Shown in pieces: positions 1 to 8,681 of a stretch of DNA of 64,000 nucleotides (positions are counted from its first letter, which is position 1; every line of letters starts with the position of its first letter). The position numbers and the translations under genes were made by a program. The notes below the pieces were generated by a model, which worked only from the letters and a program-made list of their open reading frames with translations, made no database searches and was not told the DNA's origin. Source of the DNA: Pelosinus fermentans JBW45. GTDB lineage: Bacteria; Bacillota; Negativicutes; DSM-13327. The DNA is taken from positions 3,626,501 through 3,690,500 of the forward strand of contig NZ_CP010978.1 in NCBI RefSeq assembly GCF_000271665.2. Direction: 5' to 3'.

Positions 1-953
1 ATCGCTAAGAAAGAGCCAACAAAATAACATACAATCCCTAACATAAAGGCAAAACGAGCAGCCATCTTATCCATTAACCAACCACCAATCAATCGACCAG
101 CGATCCCCCCCATGGTAAATAACCCCATAGCCATTGCGGCATCAGCAGGATTAATCCCGACTCCTCTAAGGTGAAGAATCCAGTGAGCGGTAAAAAACAT
201 AAAAGGAAATTGGCACGCAATGGAACCAACAACAACCATCCAAAATGATTTTGTTTTATAAGCTTCTGCTGGTGTCCATGCATATTTAGTTGACAATGCT
301 GATGATGTAGTATTTTGAATTGATGGTGTTTCTTCCAACTCACCATCAACCCTTTGTCCCAAATCTTCTGGGCGTTCTTTTACAAAAAGATAGGCAATAA
401 CTCCAGCTGCAACAGCAATACCGGCAACGATTAACCATGCTTGCCGCCAATCACCGCCATTACCAGCCAAAATTTTATTCATTAGGGGTGCACCAATAAA
501 GCCTGCAAAACCAGAGGCAGTCATGGTTACAGCCATTGCTCTGCCACGATACTTTTTGAACCAACGAATAACAGCAGTTGACAAAGGAACGATGGTACCA
601 AAGCCGATCCCCGTGCCAATCAATACACCAAAACCAATCAGATAGTGCCAAGGCTGTGACGCAATAAAAGACATCCAAAGGGTTCCGAGACAAATAAATG
701 CAGAACCAATACCAAAAGTTGTTTTAATACCCCACTTGCCAATTGAACCAGCAATAAGCATGGATGGAACACCGATAAAAAAATTCAGCAAAGTGAATCC
801 CAGACCGAAGGTAGTCCGATCCATGGCTAATTCCTTCATCATATAGGTATTAATGACAGCACCGCCATATAGCGGAAAACCCATGTTAAGCAAATATAAG
901 AACCACAATGCACCACATAATTTCCAGCCATAAAAGTTTTGTTCATTTCTCAC
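1..953 (-). CDS. MFS transporter, oxalate/formate-antiporter-like, 3' end cut by window
   Basis: Major facilitator superfamily carrier, probably moving a carboxylic acid across the cytoplasmic membrane. About 317 codons are visible; the C-terminus lies beyond the window start. The translation begins VRNEQNFYGWKLCGALWFLY and shows successive hydrophobic segments, with an RxxGRAM-type loop (KKYRGRAM) after helix 4 typical of MFS, and a long hydrophilic central loop (near residues 200-230). The GTG start at 951-953 is chosen because GGGAGGG lies 9 bases upstream and the upstream gene stops at 980. It is the last visible gene of the CoA-transferase/acyl-CoA dehydrogenase/ETF operon, so the substrate is probably the acid activated by that operon. 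Family is seen; substrate is inferred. Confidence 0.8.
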   Translation of the reverse strand, partial: MRNEQNFYGWKLCGALWFLYLLNMGFPLYGGAVINTYMMKELAMDRTTFGLGFTLLNFFIGVPSMLIAGSIGKWGIKTTFGIGSAFICLGTLWMSFIASQPWHYLIGFGVLIGTGIGFGTIVPLSTAVIRWFKKYRGRAMAVTMTASGFAGFIGAPLMNKILAGNGGDWRQAWLIVAGIAVAAGVIAYLFVKERPEDLGQRVDGELEETPSIQNTTSSALSTKYAWTPAEAYKTKSFWMVVVGSIACQFPFMFFTAHWILHLRGVGINPADAAMAMGLFTMGGIAGRLIGGWLMDKMAARFAFMLGIVCYFVGSFLA

Positions 954-979
954 TTTTTTAGCCCTCCCTTTTTTAGTCT

Positions 980-1270
980 TTAGCCATTTCTAAAGGCAAC
1001 TCCAAAGGTCCCTCGCGGATAGGTCCAACGAACAATTCCCTTGTCTTTGCATATCACTCGACAAGTACCGCATTCCAAGCACCCTGCATAATCAAAATTC
1101 ATTTCTCCATCCTTTACGGTATAAAGGACGGCTGGACATACCACAAGGCAGGGTTTATCCATACATTTTGCGCAAATCGTTTTATCTAGAAGAATATGGG
1201 GTTCTTCTTCATCAACAACGAATTTATCCAGTCCAAGAAGTTCTTCTGGTGTAAGTTTTTTTATTGTCAT
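980..1270 (-). CDS. fixX: FixX-like ferredoxin
   Basis: Small 4Fe-4S ferredoxin of the FixX family (96 residues, the usual size), the electron-transfer partner of FixC. Cysteines occur as C-x2-C-x4-C-x3-C (CAKCMDKPCLVVCP) and C-x2-C-x2-C-x3-C (CLECGTCRVIC), followed by the family C-terminus WxYPRGTFGVxFR. Its ATG overlaps the fixC stop as ATGA, so translation is coupled. In FixABCX systems electrons pass between ETF, the FixC flavin and this ferredoxin, either to quinone or by bifurcation; which applies here cannot be read from the sequence. Confidence 0.93.
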   Translation of the reverse strand: MTIKKLTPEELLGLDKFVVDEEEPHILLDKTICAKCMDKPCLVVCPAVLYTVKDGEMNFDYAGCLECGTCRVICKDKGIVRWTYPRGTFGVAFRNG

Positions 1271-2553
1271 GTTGTTGCTTTAAACCCCTTCCAGCCATCT
1301 GCTACTATTTGTCCAAAGGTAACATGTTTTTTTACAATACCAAGCATAGCCTTGTCGATACGTTTGGGTAATGTGCCATCAACACTGAACATCATCTTCA
1401 TGATTTCATTCGCCATGTTTGGATAGGTAGAAATCATGCGAGCATTACCCAACAATTCATGATATTTACCATAAAGACGCATGGTGGGCAGAAGCTGTAA
1501 TTGTTCTAGTTGCTGCATATATGCGGCTCCAACATCACTAGCACCCTCATTAGCAATGATTGCTCTTGCCGCGGCTACACCGCTTACAATTGCCAGATCA
1601 ATGCCTCTAAGGATTGTACCTGTATTCATGCACATACCTGCAGCATCCCCTACTACTACTAAACCATCACGGTATAGTTTTTTGGGGATGCCGCTGAAAC
1701 CAATTTCTGGCACCAGATGAGCTCCGTACTCCACTGTCGTGCCATCTTTAATGAGTGAATATATAGCTGGGTGCATCTTCAAGTCCTGAAGAATGTCGTG
1801 GATTTTTTTGCCCTGGCGAGCAAGATCCTCTGGACTCAACACTACCCCCAGAGAAATACTGTTACTGTTGGTGTACATAAAGCCTCCGCCGAGAACTCCA
1901 TCTGTACCACCAACCAGCATTCGGGCTGCCCCCTCATCACCTGTTAGGTTAAACCGATCCTCGATTACATTCCTAGGTAATTCGATGATTTCTTTAGCCC
2001 CAACCGCCACGGCATGGACAGAAATGTCATCTCGCAGCCCTGCCTTTTGCGCAATCAATGAATTGACTCCGTCAGCTGCGATGACAACATTAGCATAGAT
2101 CTCGTCATCGCCTGCTCTTACACCAATAATTTTTCCATCTCTTTCGATCAAATCTTCTACCAGAATTCCACAAGCCAGCATAGCTCCTTGTTCTTCTGCT
2201 TGAGCAGCAAACCACTCATCAAAAGGAGCACGAAGTACGTTGAAGGATTGGGGTATTTCTGTCCCAAAATCATAGTTCCCGTAATCTATAGTGATGGCAC
2301 TGTTCGCACTCATCATCATAATCTGCTCACGTACGACCTTGCGCTGCATGGGAGCCTGCTTATATAATCCTGGCTCTACAAGTTCCATAGCATAGGTATA
2401 TAAACGCCCACCAGTAACATTTTTCTCGCCAGCAGTTGCACCGCGCTCAATCAGGATTACATTTTTGCCCTCCTTCGCCAGGACATATGCACAGGCCGCT
2501 CCCGCAGGACCCGCACCGATAATAATAGCATCAAATTTTTCTTCTTCTGACAT
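1267..2553 (-). CDS. fixC: FixC-like ETF:quinone oxidoreductase flavoprotein
   Basis: FAD-dependent oxidoreductase related to electron-transfer flavoprotein:ubiquinone oxidoreductase, 428 residues. The N-terminal Rossmann motif GAGPAGAACAYVLAKEG is at about residues 14-30, and a second FAD-contact segment, GLVVVGDAAGMCMN, lies in the middle. I place the start at the ATG at 2551-2553, eight bases after AAGGAGG, rather than at the GTG three codons upstream. It follows etfA by about 30 bases and overlaps fixX. Expected to couple ETF-bound electrons from acyl-CoA oxidation or reduction to the quinone pool or to ferredoxin. Confidence 0.92.
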   Translation of the reverse strand: MSEEEKFDAIIIGAGPAGAACAYVLAKEGKNVILIERGATAGEKNVTGGRLYTYAMELVEPGLYKQAPMQRKVVREQIMMMSANSAITIDYGNYDFGTEIPQSFNVLRAPFDEWFAAQAEEQGAMLACGILVEDLIERDGKIIGVRAGDDEIYANVVIAADGVNSLIAQKAGLRDDISVHAVAVGAKEIIELPRNVIEDRFNLTGDEGAARMLVGGTDGVLGGGFMYTNSNSISLGVVLSPEDLARQGKKIHDILQDLKMHPAIYSLIKDGTTVEYGAHLVPEIGFSGIPKKLYRDGLVVVGDAAGMCMNTGTILRGIDLAIVSGVAAARAIIANEGASDVGAAYMQQLEQLQLLPTMRLYGKYHELLGNARMISTYPNMANEIMKMMFSVDGTLPKRIDKAMLGIVKKHVTFGQIVADGWKGFKATT

Positions 2554-2585
2554 GTCAGACACCTCCTTACAAGAACACGAGTACT

Positions 2586-3521
2586 TTACTTTTTCTCTAT
2601 TGCTTCTGCTAATAATGGTAATACTTCATACAGATCACCTACAATACCGTAATCCGCTGCCGCAAAGATGGGCGCCTTTTCGTTGGTATCAATCGCTACA
2701 ATAATTTTAGAATCACGTACGCCTACAACATGTTGCACTTGTCCTGATATCCCGGCAGCAAGATAAAGCTCAGCTTTCACTTTTTGCCCAGAGATACCAA
2801 TATAGCGTTCACTTGGCAGCCAATGGCTATCCTCGGCGATACCTCTTGTACAACCAATTTCAGCACCAATGGCTTGGGCTAATTTTTCAGCCATTGCTAA
2901 GTCTTCTTTCTTGCTAAAGCCACGACCAACACCAATAACCCTGCTCGCAGTTGAAATATCTGCGCCCTCACGAATGATTGGACACACATTACTAACTGAA
3001 ACCCCTGAAGCTGTATTGTCAACTTCTACAGTAAATATTTCCCCTTGCCTGCCAGCCATTGCCGGTGCTTCGGTATACGTCCGAGGCGGCACGGTAACGA
3101 ATGCCGGCAGTGAAACAGCTTCGGTCCGAATGGCTAACCCACCATATATCAAACGAGTTGTTTCAATGCCATTATTTACATACCCTACTGTTAATGCATC
3201 TGTTACTAATCCAGTTTTTAGAATGGCAGCCACTTTAGCCGCTAAATCTTTTCCCCGCAGCGTCCCGCCAACTAATAGTACACTAGCTTGTTCTTTGCTA
3301 AGAAAGTCAGCAACTGCACCAGCATAACTTTCTGGCCAAGGGTTCTGTCCCTTTAAGATACAGACCTTATCTGCCCCTGCCGCAATAAAAGCATCTTGCT
3401 CTTCACTAGCAAGGGTAATAACACCTACTGATTTCCCCATACTTACTTTCAATGCTAAACCAACTGTAAGCAGTTCTTTTGCAATCATGCTATCTTCCGA
3501 ATATATCCAAATACCTGACAT
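2586..3521 (-). CDS. fixB: Electron transfer flavoprotein alpha subunit (FixB/EtfA)
   Basis: ETF alpha subunit, 311 residues. The C-terminal FAD domain is clear: RVIGVGRGFSKKEDL, then IGCTRGIAEDSHWLPSERYIGISG and a later VGIRDS-like turn (HVVGVRDSKIIVAIDTN), all hallmarks of EtfA/FixB. A good site (AAAGGAG) precedes the ATG. It lies 16 bases after etfB and before fixC, the usual fixABCX order. The heterodimer accepts electrons from the acyl-CoA dehydrogenases encoded just upstream. Confidence 0.95.
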   Translation of the reverse strand: MSGIWIYSEDSMIAKELLTVGLALKVSMGKSVGVITLASEEQDAFIAAGADKVCILKGQNPWPESYAGAVADFLSKEQASVLLVGGTLRGKDLAAKVAAILKTGLVTDALTVGYVNNGIETTRLIYGGLAIRTEAVSLPAFVTVPPRTYTEAPAMAGRQGEIFTVEVDNTASGVSVSNVCPIIREGADISTASRVIGVGRGFSKKEDLAMAEKLAQAIGAEIGCTRGIAEDSHWLPSERYIGISGQKVKAELYLAAGISGQVQHVVGVRDSKIIVAIDTNEKAPIFAAADYGIVGDLYEVLPLLAEAIEKK

Positions 3522-3537
3522 TTTTTACTCCTTTCCC

Positions 3538-4317
3538 CTAGCACATGCCCTCTTGAGCAAGACTGGCTACAAGTTTAGCAACATTATCGGCCTGATTGGC
3601 CTCTTTATATAAAATATTTTTGCGATTCATCACGTATCCTTTTACCGACAAGGTAATGGTTTTAGGCTGAAGCTCTTCTGCTCCTAATTGTAAATCTGCA
3701 AGTTTTACTTCCTGGGACGGCTTTTTTGCTGCAGCCATAACCTGTTTCAAGCTAGGTATGCGGGGCTTATTTATTTCAGGCAGGACACTAAGTACCGCAG
3801 GTCCCGCTACTTCCACAACTTCCGTGCAATCTCCCAGCTTACGAGTGGCAATGATACGACTGCCATCTATGCTAATTTTTTGTACAAAGGTGATTGCTGG
3901 GATGCTAAGTATAGCGGCTAAACGTGGTGCTACTTGTTGGCTATAAGAATCAGAGCTTCCCTCACCACAAAGAATCAGGTCATAAGATCCATTCTTGCGA
4001 ATAGCTGCGGCCAAAACATTAGCTGTCACAAAAGCATCTGCCTGTTCAAAGGCGGTGTCACCAATCCAGTCTACCTTGCCCGGCCCCCGGGATAGGACGT
4101 CTTTCAATGATTGTTTGACTTTATCACTACCAAAAGTAAGTGCATCTACACTACCTTCCTTTGACTCCACCAGCAGCATTGCTTCTTCAATGGCATTTTT
4201 ATCATAATCACTTATTTTATATTTTGCCTTGCTAGAGTCGAGGGATAAATCCCCTGGATTAATTTTAATATCTTGTTCATCTAATACCCATTTATAGCAG
4301 ACAAGAATTCTTGGCAT
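3538..4317 (-). CDS. fixA: Electron transfer flavoprotein beta subunit (FixA/EtfB)
   Basis: ETF beta subunit, 259 residues, starting MPRILVCYKWVLDEQDIKIN, close to the FixA/EtfB N-terminus. The internal stretch YDLILCGEGSSDSYSQQVAPRLA matches the nucleotide-binding loop of the family, and LSVLPEINKPRIPSLKQVMAAAKK matches the EtfB recognition region that docks to acyl-CoA dehydrogenases. It is followed within 16 bases by fixB and preceded by an acyl-CoA dehydrogenase gene. Whether it is a bifurcating ETF cannot be decided by eye. Confidence 0.95.
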   Translation of the reverse strand: MPRILVCYKWVLDEQDIKINPGDLSLDSSKAKYKISDYDKNAIEEAMLLVESKEGSVDALTFGSDKVKQSLKDVLSRGPGKVDWIGDTAFEQADAFVTANVLAAAIRKNGSYDLILCGEGSSDSYSQQVAPRLAAILSIPAITFVQKISIDGSRIIATRKLGDCTEVVEVAGPAVLSVLPEINKPRIPSLKQVMAAAKKPSQEVKLADLQLGAEELQPKTITLSVKGYVMNRKNILYKEANQADNVAKLVASLAQEGMC

Positions 4318-4392
4318 GTTACTACTCCCTTCTTAGGGAGAGGTTCTATTGGCTGCCCTCTCCACTAACTACGCTTATTCTAAAGCCTTCTA

Positions 4393-5532
4393 TTATGCAA
4401 GCAAATCGTCAGCTATCACTTTTTCCGGGAAAGCAGCAGAGCTTTCTGTAATGACGGCCCCTTTAATATCCCGATAAAAACGCGAGGCTATCATTTCCTG
4501 GCTATAACCATAGCCGCCTTCAATTTGAATCACATCAATTAATGCACTTTGCCCAATACGTCCAGTGAATAACTTCACCATAGCTGCTTCCTTCATGAAA
4601 TCTTCACCCTTTTCAATCAGACTAGCCGCATCATAAACTGCCAAGCGAGCTATATGAATATGGGTTGCCATCTCAGCCAGCATGGTCTGAATGGCAGGGA
4701 AGGCAGCAATCGGCCTACCAAATTGAACCCTCTGTTTACCATATTTCACAGCATCCTCCATGGCAGCTTGCGCAATACCAACTACTTGCGCGCCCTCAGC
4801 CACACTAGCAACCAACTGTGCTTCTTTCACAATCTTCATGCCAGCACCCGCAGCTCCCAGCAAATTGCTTTGTGGTACCATCACATTTTCAAAAATAAGC
4901 TCTGCTGATTGGCAACCACGTAAACCCATCTTACCTATGGTGCGCTGAATCGATAGACCTGCCGCCTTGGCATCAACGATAAATGCGCTCATCCCCTTGG
5001 CACCAGCCTCAGGATTTGTAAGAGCGAAGACCACATAAATGTCAGCAACCCCACCATTGGCCACATAACATTTATGGCCATTCAGCACATAGTGATCCCC
5101 CTCTTTGGTTGCTATCACTTTATGGCTTCCTACCCCAGGAGCTGCTCCTGGTTCAGTAAGAGCAAAGGCTGCTAATTTTTCACCACTGCATAATGCCGGT
5201 AAACACTCTTGTTTTTGCACTGCTGATCCAAAGCGATACATTGTATAAGCAGCTAAAGAAGCATGGTTAATCAGAATGGAGGCAACCGCACCGCTCATGC
5301 GGGAAATCTCTTCGATGATAAGCACATAGCTAAGATAACCTGCCTCAGTACCACCAAATTCCTCTGGCAGGTATAAGCCGAGAAAATCGTGTTCAGCCAT
5401 CTGCTGAACAACTGCACTAGGATGAATCCCTGTACGATCCATCTCCGTGGCGATAGGTTCTATATACTCCCGGGTAAACTCCCTGGCACTTTGCTGAATC
5501 AATTGCTGTTCTTCTGTCAATGCGTAACTCAT
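4393..5532 (-). CDS. Acyl-CoA dehydrogenase family protein, atypical C-terminus
   Basis: Flavin-dependent acyl-CoA dehydrogenase, 379 residues. The FAD/substrate motif FALTEPGAAPGVGSHK and the later KCYVANGGVADIYVVFA stretch are present. The usual active-site and FAD-contact segment (YEGTNQxQR in the neighbour at 5562-6701) is replaced by TESSAAFPEK; a glutamate can still be aligned to the catalytic base but the Q-x-Q-R tail is gone. AGGAGG precedes the ATG. It may act as a partner of the other dehydrogenase, or on a different acyl-CoA. Membership of the family is firm; activity is less so. Confidence 0.9.
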   Translation of the reverse strand: MSYALTEEQQLIQQSAREFTREYIEPIATEMDRTGIHPSAVVQQMAEHDFLGLYLPEEFGGTEAGYLSYVLIIEEISRMSGAVASILINHASLAAYTMYRFGSAVQKQECLPALCSGEKLAAFALTEPGAAPGVGSHKVIATKEGDHYVLNGHKCYVANGGVADIYVVFALTNPEAGAKGMSAFIVDAKAAGLSIQRTIGKMGLRGCQSAELIFENVMVPQSNLLGAAGAGMKIVKEAQLVASVAEGAQVVGIAQAAMEDAVKYGKQRVQFGRPIAAFPAIQTMLAEMATHIHIARLAVYDAASLIEKGEDFMKEAAMVKLFTGRIGQSALIDVIQIEGGYGYSQEMIASRFYRDIKGAVITESSAAFPEKVIADDLLA

Positions 5533-5561
5533 TCGTTACCCTCCTATTGTTTATTCAGTTC

Positions 5562-6701
5562 TTAACGCAGCAACTGACCGGCGATGACGATCCGTTGCAC
5601 TTGGTTTGTACCTTCATAAATTTGAGTGACTTTCGCATCACGCATCAATTTTTCCACAAAGGAATCTTTGGAATAACCATAGTTGCCCATCAAACCAACA
5701 GCATCTGCCGATACCTGCATAGCTGTATCTGTCGCAAAAGTCTTAGCAATTGCCGCTTCTTTCGTATAAGGCACGCCAGCATCTTTCAGGCGAAGAGCAT
5801 TTCGCACCAGCTGTCTGGCAGCTTCTACTTGAATTGCCATATCTGCTAATTTAAAGCTAACAGCCTGCTGCATTCCGATAGGCTTACCATTCACATCCAA
5901 ATAAGCCTTAGCAAATGCAACCGCTGCATCCAAAGCCCTCTGAGCTACCCCCACTGCCATGGAAGCAACAATTGGGCGAGCCATATCCAAGGTCTTCATC
6001 GCGATTTTCATGCCCTCGCCTTCATTACCCAATAAATGATTCTTGGGAATCCGAACATTTTTCAACAGCAGCTCTACAGTATTGGAACTGCGGATACCCA
6101 TTTTATGCTCCACTGCACCAACGGAAAAACCATCCCGCTCTTTTTCTACAATGAAAGCACTAAGGCCCTTTACGCCTTTGCTGGGATCGGTACTGGCAAA
6201 TACCACCATTATGTTAGCCACGCCGCAAGTAGTTGCAAAACACTTTGTTCCATTCAGCACCCACTTATCGCCATCTAACTTAGCAGTCGTCGCACATGAT
6301 CCTGCATCCGAACCAGCTCCTGGCTCGGTAAGGGCGAACCCTCCCATTCCTCCAGCGACAAGCCGACCATAGTACAATTGTTTCTGTTCATCAGTACCAG
6401 CGATTGCTAAGGGGTATGAACTTAATCCATTACCACCAAGGGTAGTAGCAAATGCACAGCAACCATAACCAAATTGCTCCATAACTACCGATTGAGAAAC
6501 AGAGTCGCATCCAGGTCCACCATATTCTTTTGGTACTGCCATACAATGTAAACCAATATTTTTTACTTCTTCCAGAATGAATTTATGAAATTCACCCTTC
6601 TCATCCCATTCACTGGCTACAGGAATAATGTGCTTTGCGGTAAATTCACGCGCAAGTGCTTGTAATTTTTGTTGTTCATGTGTAAGCGTCATGTCAGCCA
6701 T
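5562..6701 (-). CDS. Acyl-CoA dehydrogenase
   Basis: Acyl-CoA dehydrogenase of the short/medium-chain class, 379 residues from the chosen ATG. It has FALTEPGAGSDAGSC, the KCFATTCGVANIMVVFA flavin-contact region and a normal catalytic segment QIYEGTNQVQRIVIAGQLL with the glutamate base. I start at MADMTLTHEQQK (6699-6701), which has AAGG a short way upstream and lies just outside the CoA-transferase gene; the longer reading frame would run into that gene. It transfers electrons to the EtfBA pair of the same operon. Chain length or aryl specificity is not readable. Confidence 0.94.
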   Translation of the reverse strand: MADMTLTHEQQKLQALAREFTAKHIIPVASEWDEKGEFHKFILEEVKNIGLHCMAVPKEYGGPGCDSVSQSVVMEQFGYGCCAFATTLGGNGLSSYPLAIAGTDEQKQLYYGRLVAGGMGGFALTEPGAGSDAGSCATTAKLDGDKWVLNGTKCFATTCGVANIMVVFASTDPSKGVKGLSAFIVEKERDGFSVGAVEHKMGIRSSNTVELLLKNVRIPKNHLLGNEGEGMKIAMKTLDMARPIVASMAVGVAQRALDAAVAFAKAYLDVNGKPIGMQQAVSFKLADMAIQVEAARQLVRNALRLKDAGVPYTKEAAIAKTFATDTAMQVSADAVGLMGNYGYSKDSFVEKLMRDAKVTQIYEGTNQVQRIVIAGQLLR

Positions 6702-6708
6702 TTTCTCA

Positions 6709-8286
6709 TCAACCTTTCTTTTTGGCTTCAATTATATTTTTCAATTGTCCCCATCTGGGCTGAAAAATTTCGATTGGCATGGATTTTAAATCCGGGGAAA
6801 TCTCTGGTTTAAAATCCATCAATGCCAATATGTCCTTTTCGAGATCAATGCCTGGAGCAACTTCGATCAAGGTCATTTTTCCATTTTCCAGCGTAAATAC
6901 AGCACGTTCGGTAACATATATTACAGGTTGTTTCATTTTAGCCGCATACTTACCGCTAAAGGTAACTTGCTCCACAGTATCAATAAACTTTTTACCTTTG
7001 CCTTCCTGGACAATGAGCAATTTATTATCCTTAGCTGCAACCTGAAGTCCTCCAGCCGTAAAGGAACCGCAATACACTACTTTTTTGGAGTTCTGGGTTA
7101 TATTGATAAACCCGCCACAACCCATAGCTCGCCCTTTAAATTTACTAACGTTCACATTACCCTCTTTATCTGTTTGGGCAAGGCCTAAAAATGCGACATC
7201 AACACCGCCACCATCATAAAAATCGAATTGGGCATGATGATCGATTATGGCTTCTCCATTATAAGATTGACCAAAATTCGGTAAGCTTGCCGGCACGCCG
7301 CCAACCCCACCTGCTTCTGTAGTCAAGGTCATCAAATGAGTTGCATTTTCTTCATTCGCCACAGCGGCAACATCACTCGGTATACCAACCCCTAAATTAA
7401 CAACTGTACCTGGTGTTAATTCCATAGCTGCCCGACGAGCAATAATTTTACGTTCATTCATTGGCAGCTCAGGGATCGCATCCAAAGACACCTTCATATC
7501 ACCAGAGAAAGCGGGACTATAATATAATCCTTCTGTCTGCCAACAAGCTTCCTGCTTCGTCGCTACTACTATGTAATCCACTAAAATTCCTGGCACTTTA
7601 ACGTCTTTGGGATGCAGCGATCCCCCCTTAGCTAAGTACTCAACTTGAGCAATGACTATCCCGCCGCTATTTTTAGTTGCTTGGGCCAATGGCAGTGCTT
7701 CCAGAAGTGCTCCTTCTTTTTCCATGGTAAGGTTACCATTTTCGTCAGCAGTCGTGGCGCGAATTAACGCAACATTAATCGGGAATCTTTTGTAAAACAG
7801 CCATTCTTCGCCTTCAAAATTTACAACTTTAACAATCTCCTCGGTTGTAAAGGAATTCATTTTTGCCCCATCAAGACGGGGATCTACAAAAGTTCCTAAT
7901 CCTACTTTGGTAATTAGCCCCGGTCTTTTCGCCGCAATTTCACGATAAAGCAGAATGATTACGCCTTGCGGCAGGCAATAACCTTCAATCTTCCCCTCCG
8001 CTACCAGCTTGGACATATTCGGCGAAGATCCGATATGAGCACCGATCCAACGTTTTACCAGCCCTTCCTTCGCCAAACGAGTGGTGCCTCTTTCTTTCCA
8101 ATCACCTATGGCGGAACCATGTACTAAGGTCATATTCTGAGGATGGTTCGTCTCTAGAAATCTTTTTTCAATCGCCTGTGCTACTTCTTCGGCCCAGCCA
8201 GCAAGGCCAAAACCAGTAGCTCCCACTGTCGAATTGTCTTTAATCAGCTCAGCTACCTCATCCGCAGTTTTTATTTTAGACAACAC
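6709..8286 (-). CDS. Propionate-type CoA-transferase (fused alpha/beta)
   Basis: Family I CoA-transferase with both halves fused, 525 residues, resembling propionate CoA-transferase (Pct/YdiF). The catalytic glutamate falls in LTTEAGGVGGVPA at residue 324, the number known for Clostridium propionicum Pct, followed by FDFYDGGGVDVAFLGLAQ. It moves CoA from acetyl- or another acyl-CoA onto a carboxylic acid and would activate the acid for the acyl-CoA dehydrogenases downstream. The start is GTG at 8284-8286 (a TTG follows directly) after AGGGGAG. First gene of the operon, about 40 bases downstream of a sigma-54 promoter. Confidence 0.9.
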   Translation of the reverse strand: MLSKIKTADEVAELIKDNSTVGATGFGLAGWAEEVAQAIEKRFLETNHPQNMTLVHGSAIGDWKERGTTRLAKEGLVKRWIGAHIGSSPNMSKLVAEGKIEGYCLPQGVIILLYREIAAKRPGLITKVGLGTFVDPRLDGAKMNSFTTEEIVKVVNFEGEEWLFYKRFPINVALIRATTADENGNLTMEKEGALLEALPLAQATKNSGGIVIAQVEYLAKGGSLHPKDVKVPGILVDYIVVATKQEACWQTEGLYYSPAFSGDMKVSLDAIPELPMNERKIIARRAAMELTPGTVVNLGVGIPSDVAAVANEENATHLMTLTTEAGGVGGVPASLPNFGQSYNGEAIIDHHAQFDFYDGGGVDVAFLGLAQTDKEGNVNVSKFKGRAMGCGGFINITQNSKKVVYCGSFTAGGLQVAAKDNKLLIVQEGKGKKFIDTVEQVTFSGKYAAKMKQPVIYVTERAVFTLENGKMTLIEVAPGIDLEKDILALMDFKPEISPDLKSMPIEIFQPRWGQLKNIIEAKKKG

Positions 8287-8334
8287 AATCTCCCCTTTTC
8301 TCTTGATCTATCCTGTATCTCATGAATAGTGATT

Positions 8335-8350
8335 TGCAAAATTCATGCCA
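8335..8350 (-). promoter_or_regulatory. Sigma-54 (-24/-12) promoter of the CoA-transferase operon
   Basis: Read on the minus strand the site is TGGCATGAATTTTGCA: GG at -24 (8349-8348), ten bases, then GC at -12 (8337-8336). This is the full sigma-54 consensus with the invariant GG-N10-GC spacing. It lies about 50 bases before the GTG of the CoA-transferase gene, and the gene directly upstream encodes a sigma-54 activator. Confidence 0.88.
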
Positions 8351-8422
8351 GTCCTTATCCTCATTAACAAACCTAGCAAAATCAACACTTGCTTGCAGTT
8401 TTCAATTGATTATGAATGTAGT

Positions 8423-8485
8423 ACGTACTCTTTTTGGAACATTGAAAAAATTTAAAAGAAGGCAAACGTACCTTTTTAGGTGCAT
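8423..8485. promoter_or_regulatory. Two candidate enhancer (UAS) sites for the sigma-54 activator
   Basis: Two imperfect dyads of the form GTACC-TTTTT-GGTxCAT lie at 8425-8442 (GTACTCTTTTTGGAACAT) and 8468-8485 (GTACCTTTTTAGGTGCAT). Their T-runs start 42 bases apart, four helical turns. They sit roughly 75-135 bases upstream of the -24 element, the normal place for NtrC-type enhancers. The second is also embedded in a larger hairpin with arms AAAGAAGGCA (8455-8464) and TGCCTTCTTT (8487-8496). A third, better dyad is in the hairpin at 8636-8681. Confidence 0.5.
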
Positions 8486-8635
8486 CTGCCTTCTTTCAGT
8501 AAATAACTTCCTCTCTCTTGACAATAAGCATATTTGGTTACATTTTATGCAAATTGATAGTTTTTTTACATGTACTATTTCTTCATTAAATGATGATGTT
8601 CTAATTAAATTACAGCTGATTTTATCTTAAACTTC

Positions 8636-8681
8636 TTAAGAAATAGGGATGTACCCAAAAAGGTACATCCCTATTTCTTAA
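8636..8681 (-). terminator. Hairpin at the 3' end of the sigma-54 activator gene
   Basis: A perfect 20-base inverted repeat (arms 8636-8655 and 8662-8681, 6-base loop) overlaps the stop codon of the activator gene. It lacks a good T-run on the minus strand, so it may be a weak terminator, an mRNA-stabilising hairpin or a protein-binding dyad; its centre reads ATGTACCTTTTTGGGTACAT on the minus strand, the same core as the candidate enhancers. Confidence 0.55.

Noticed and set aside
8322-8630. 102-codon plus-strand frame
   Set aside because: It covers the sigma-54 promoter and enhancer dyads, has no ribosome binding site and no protein-like composition.
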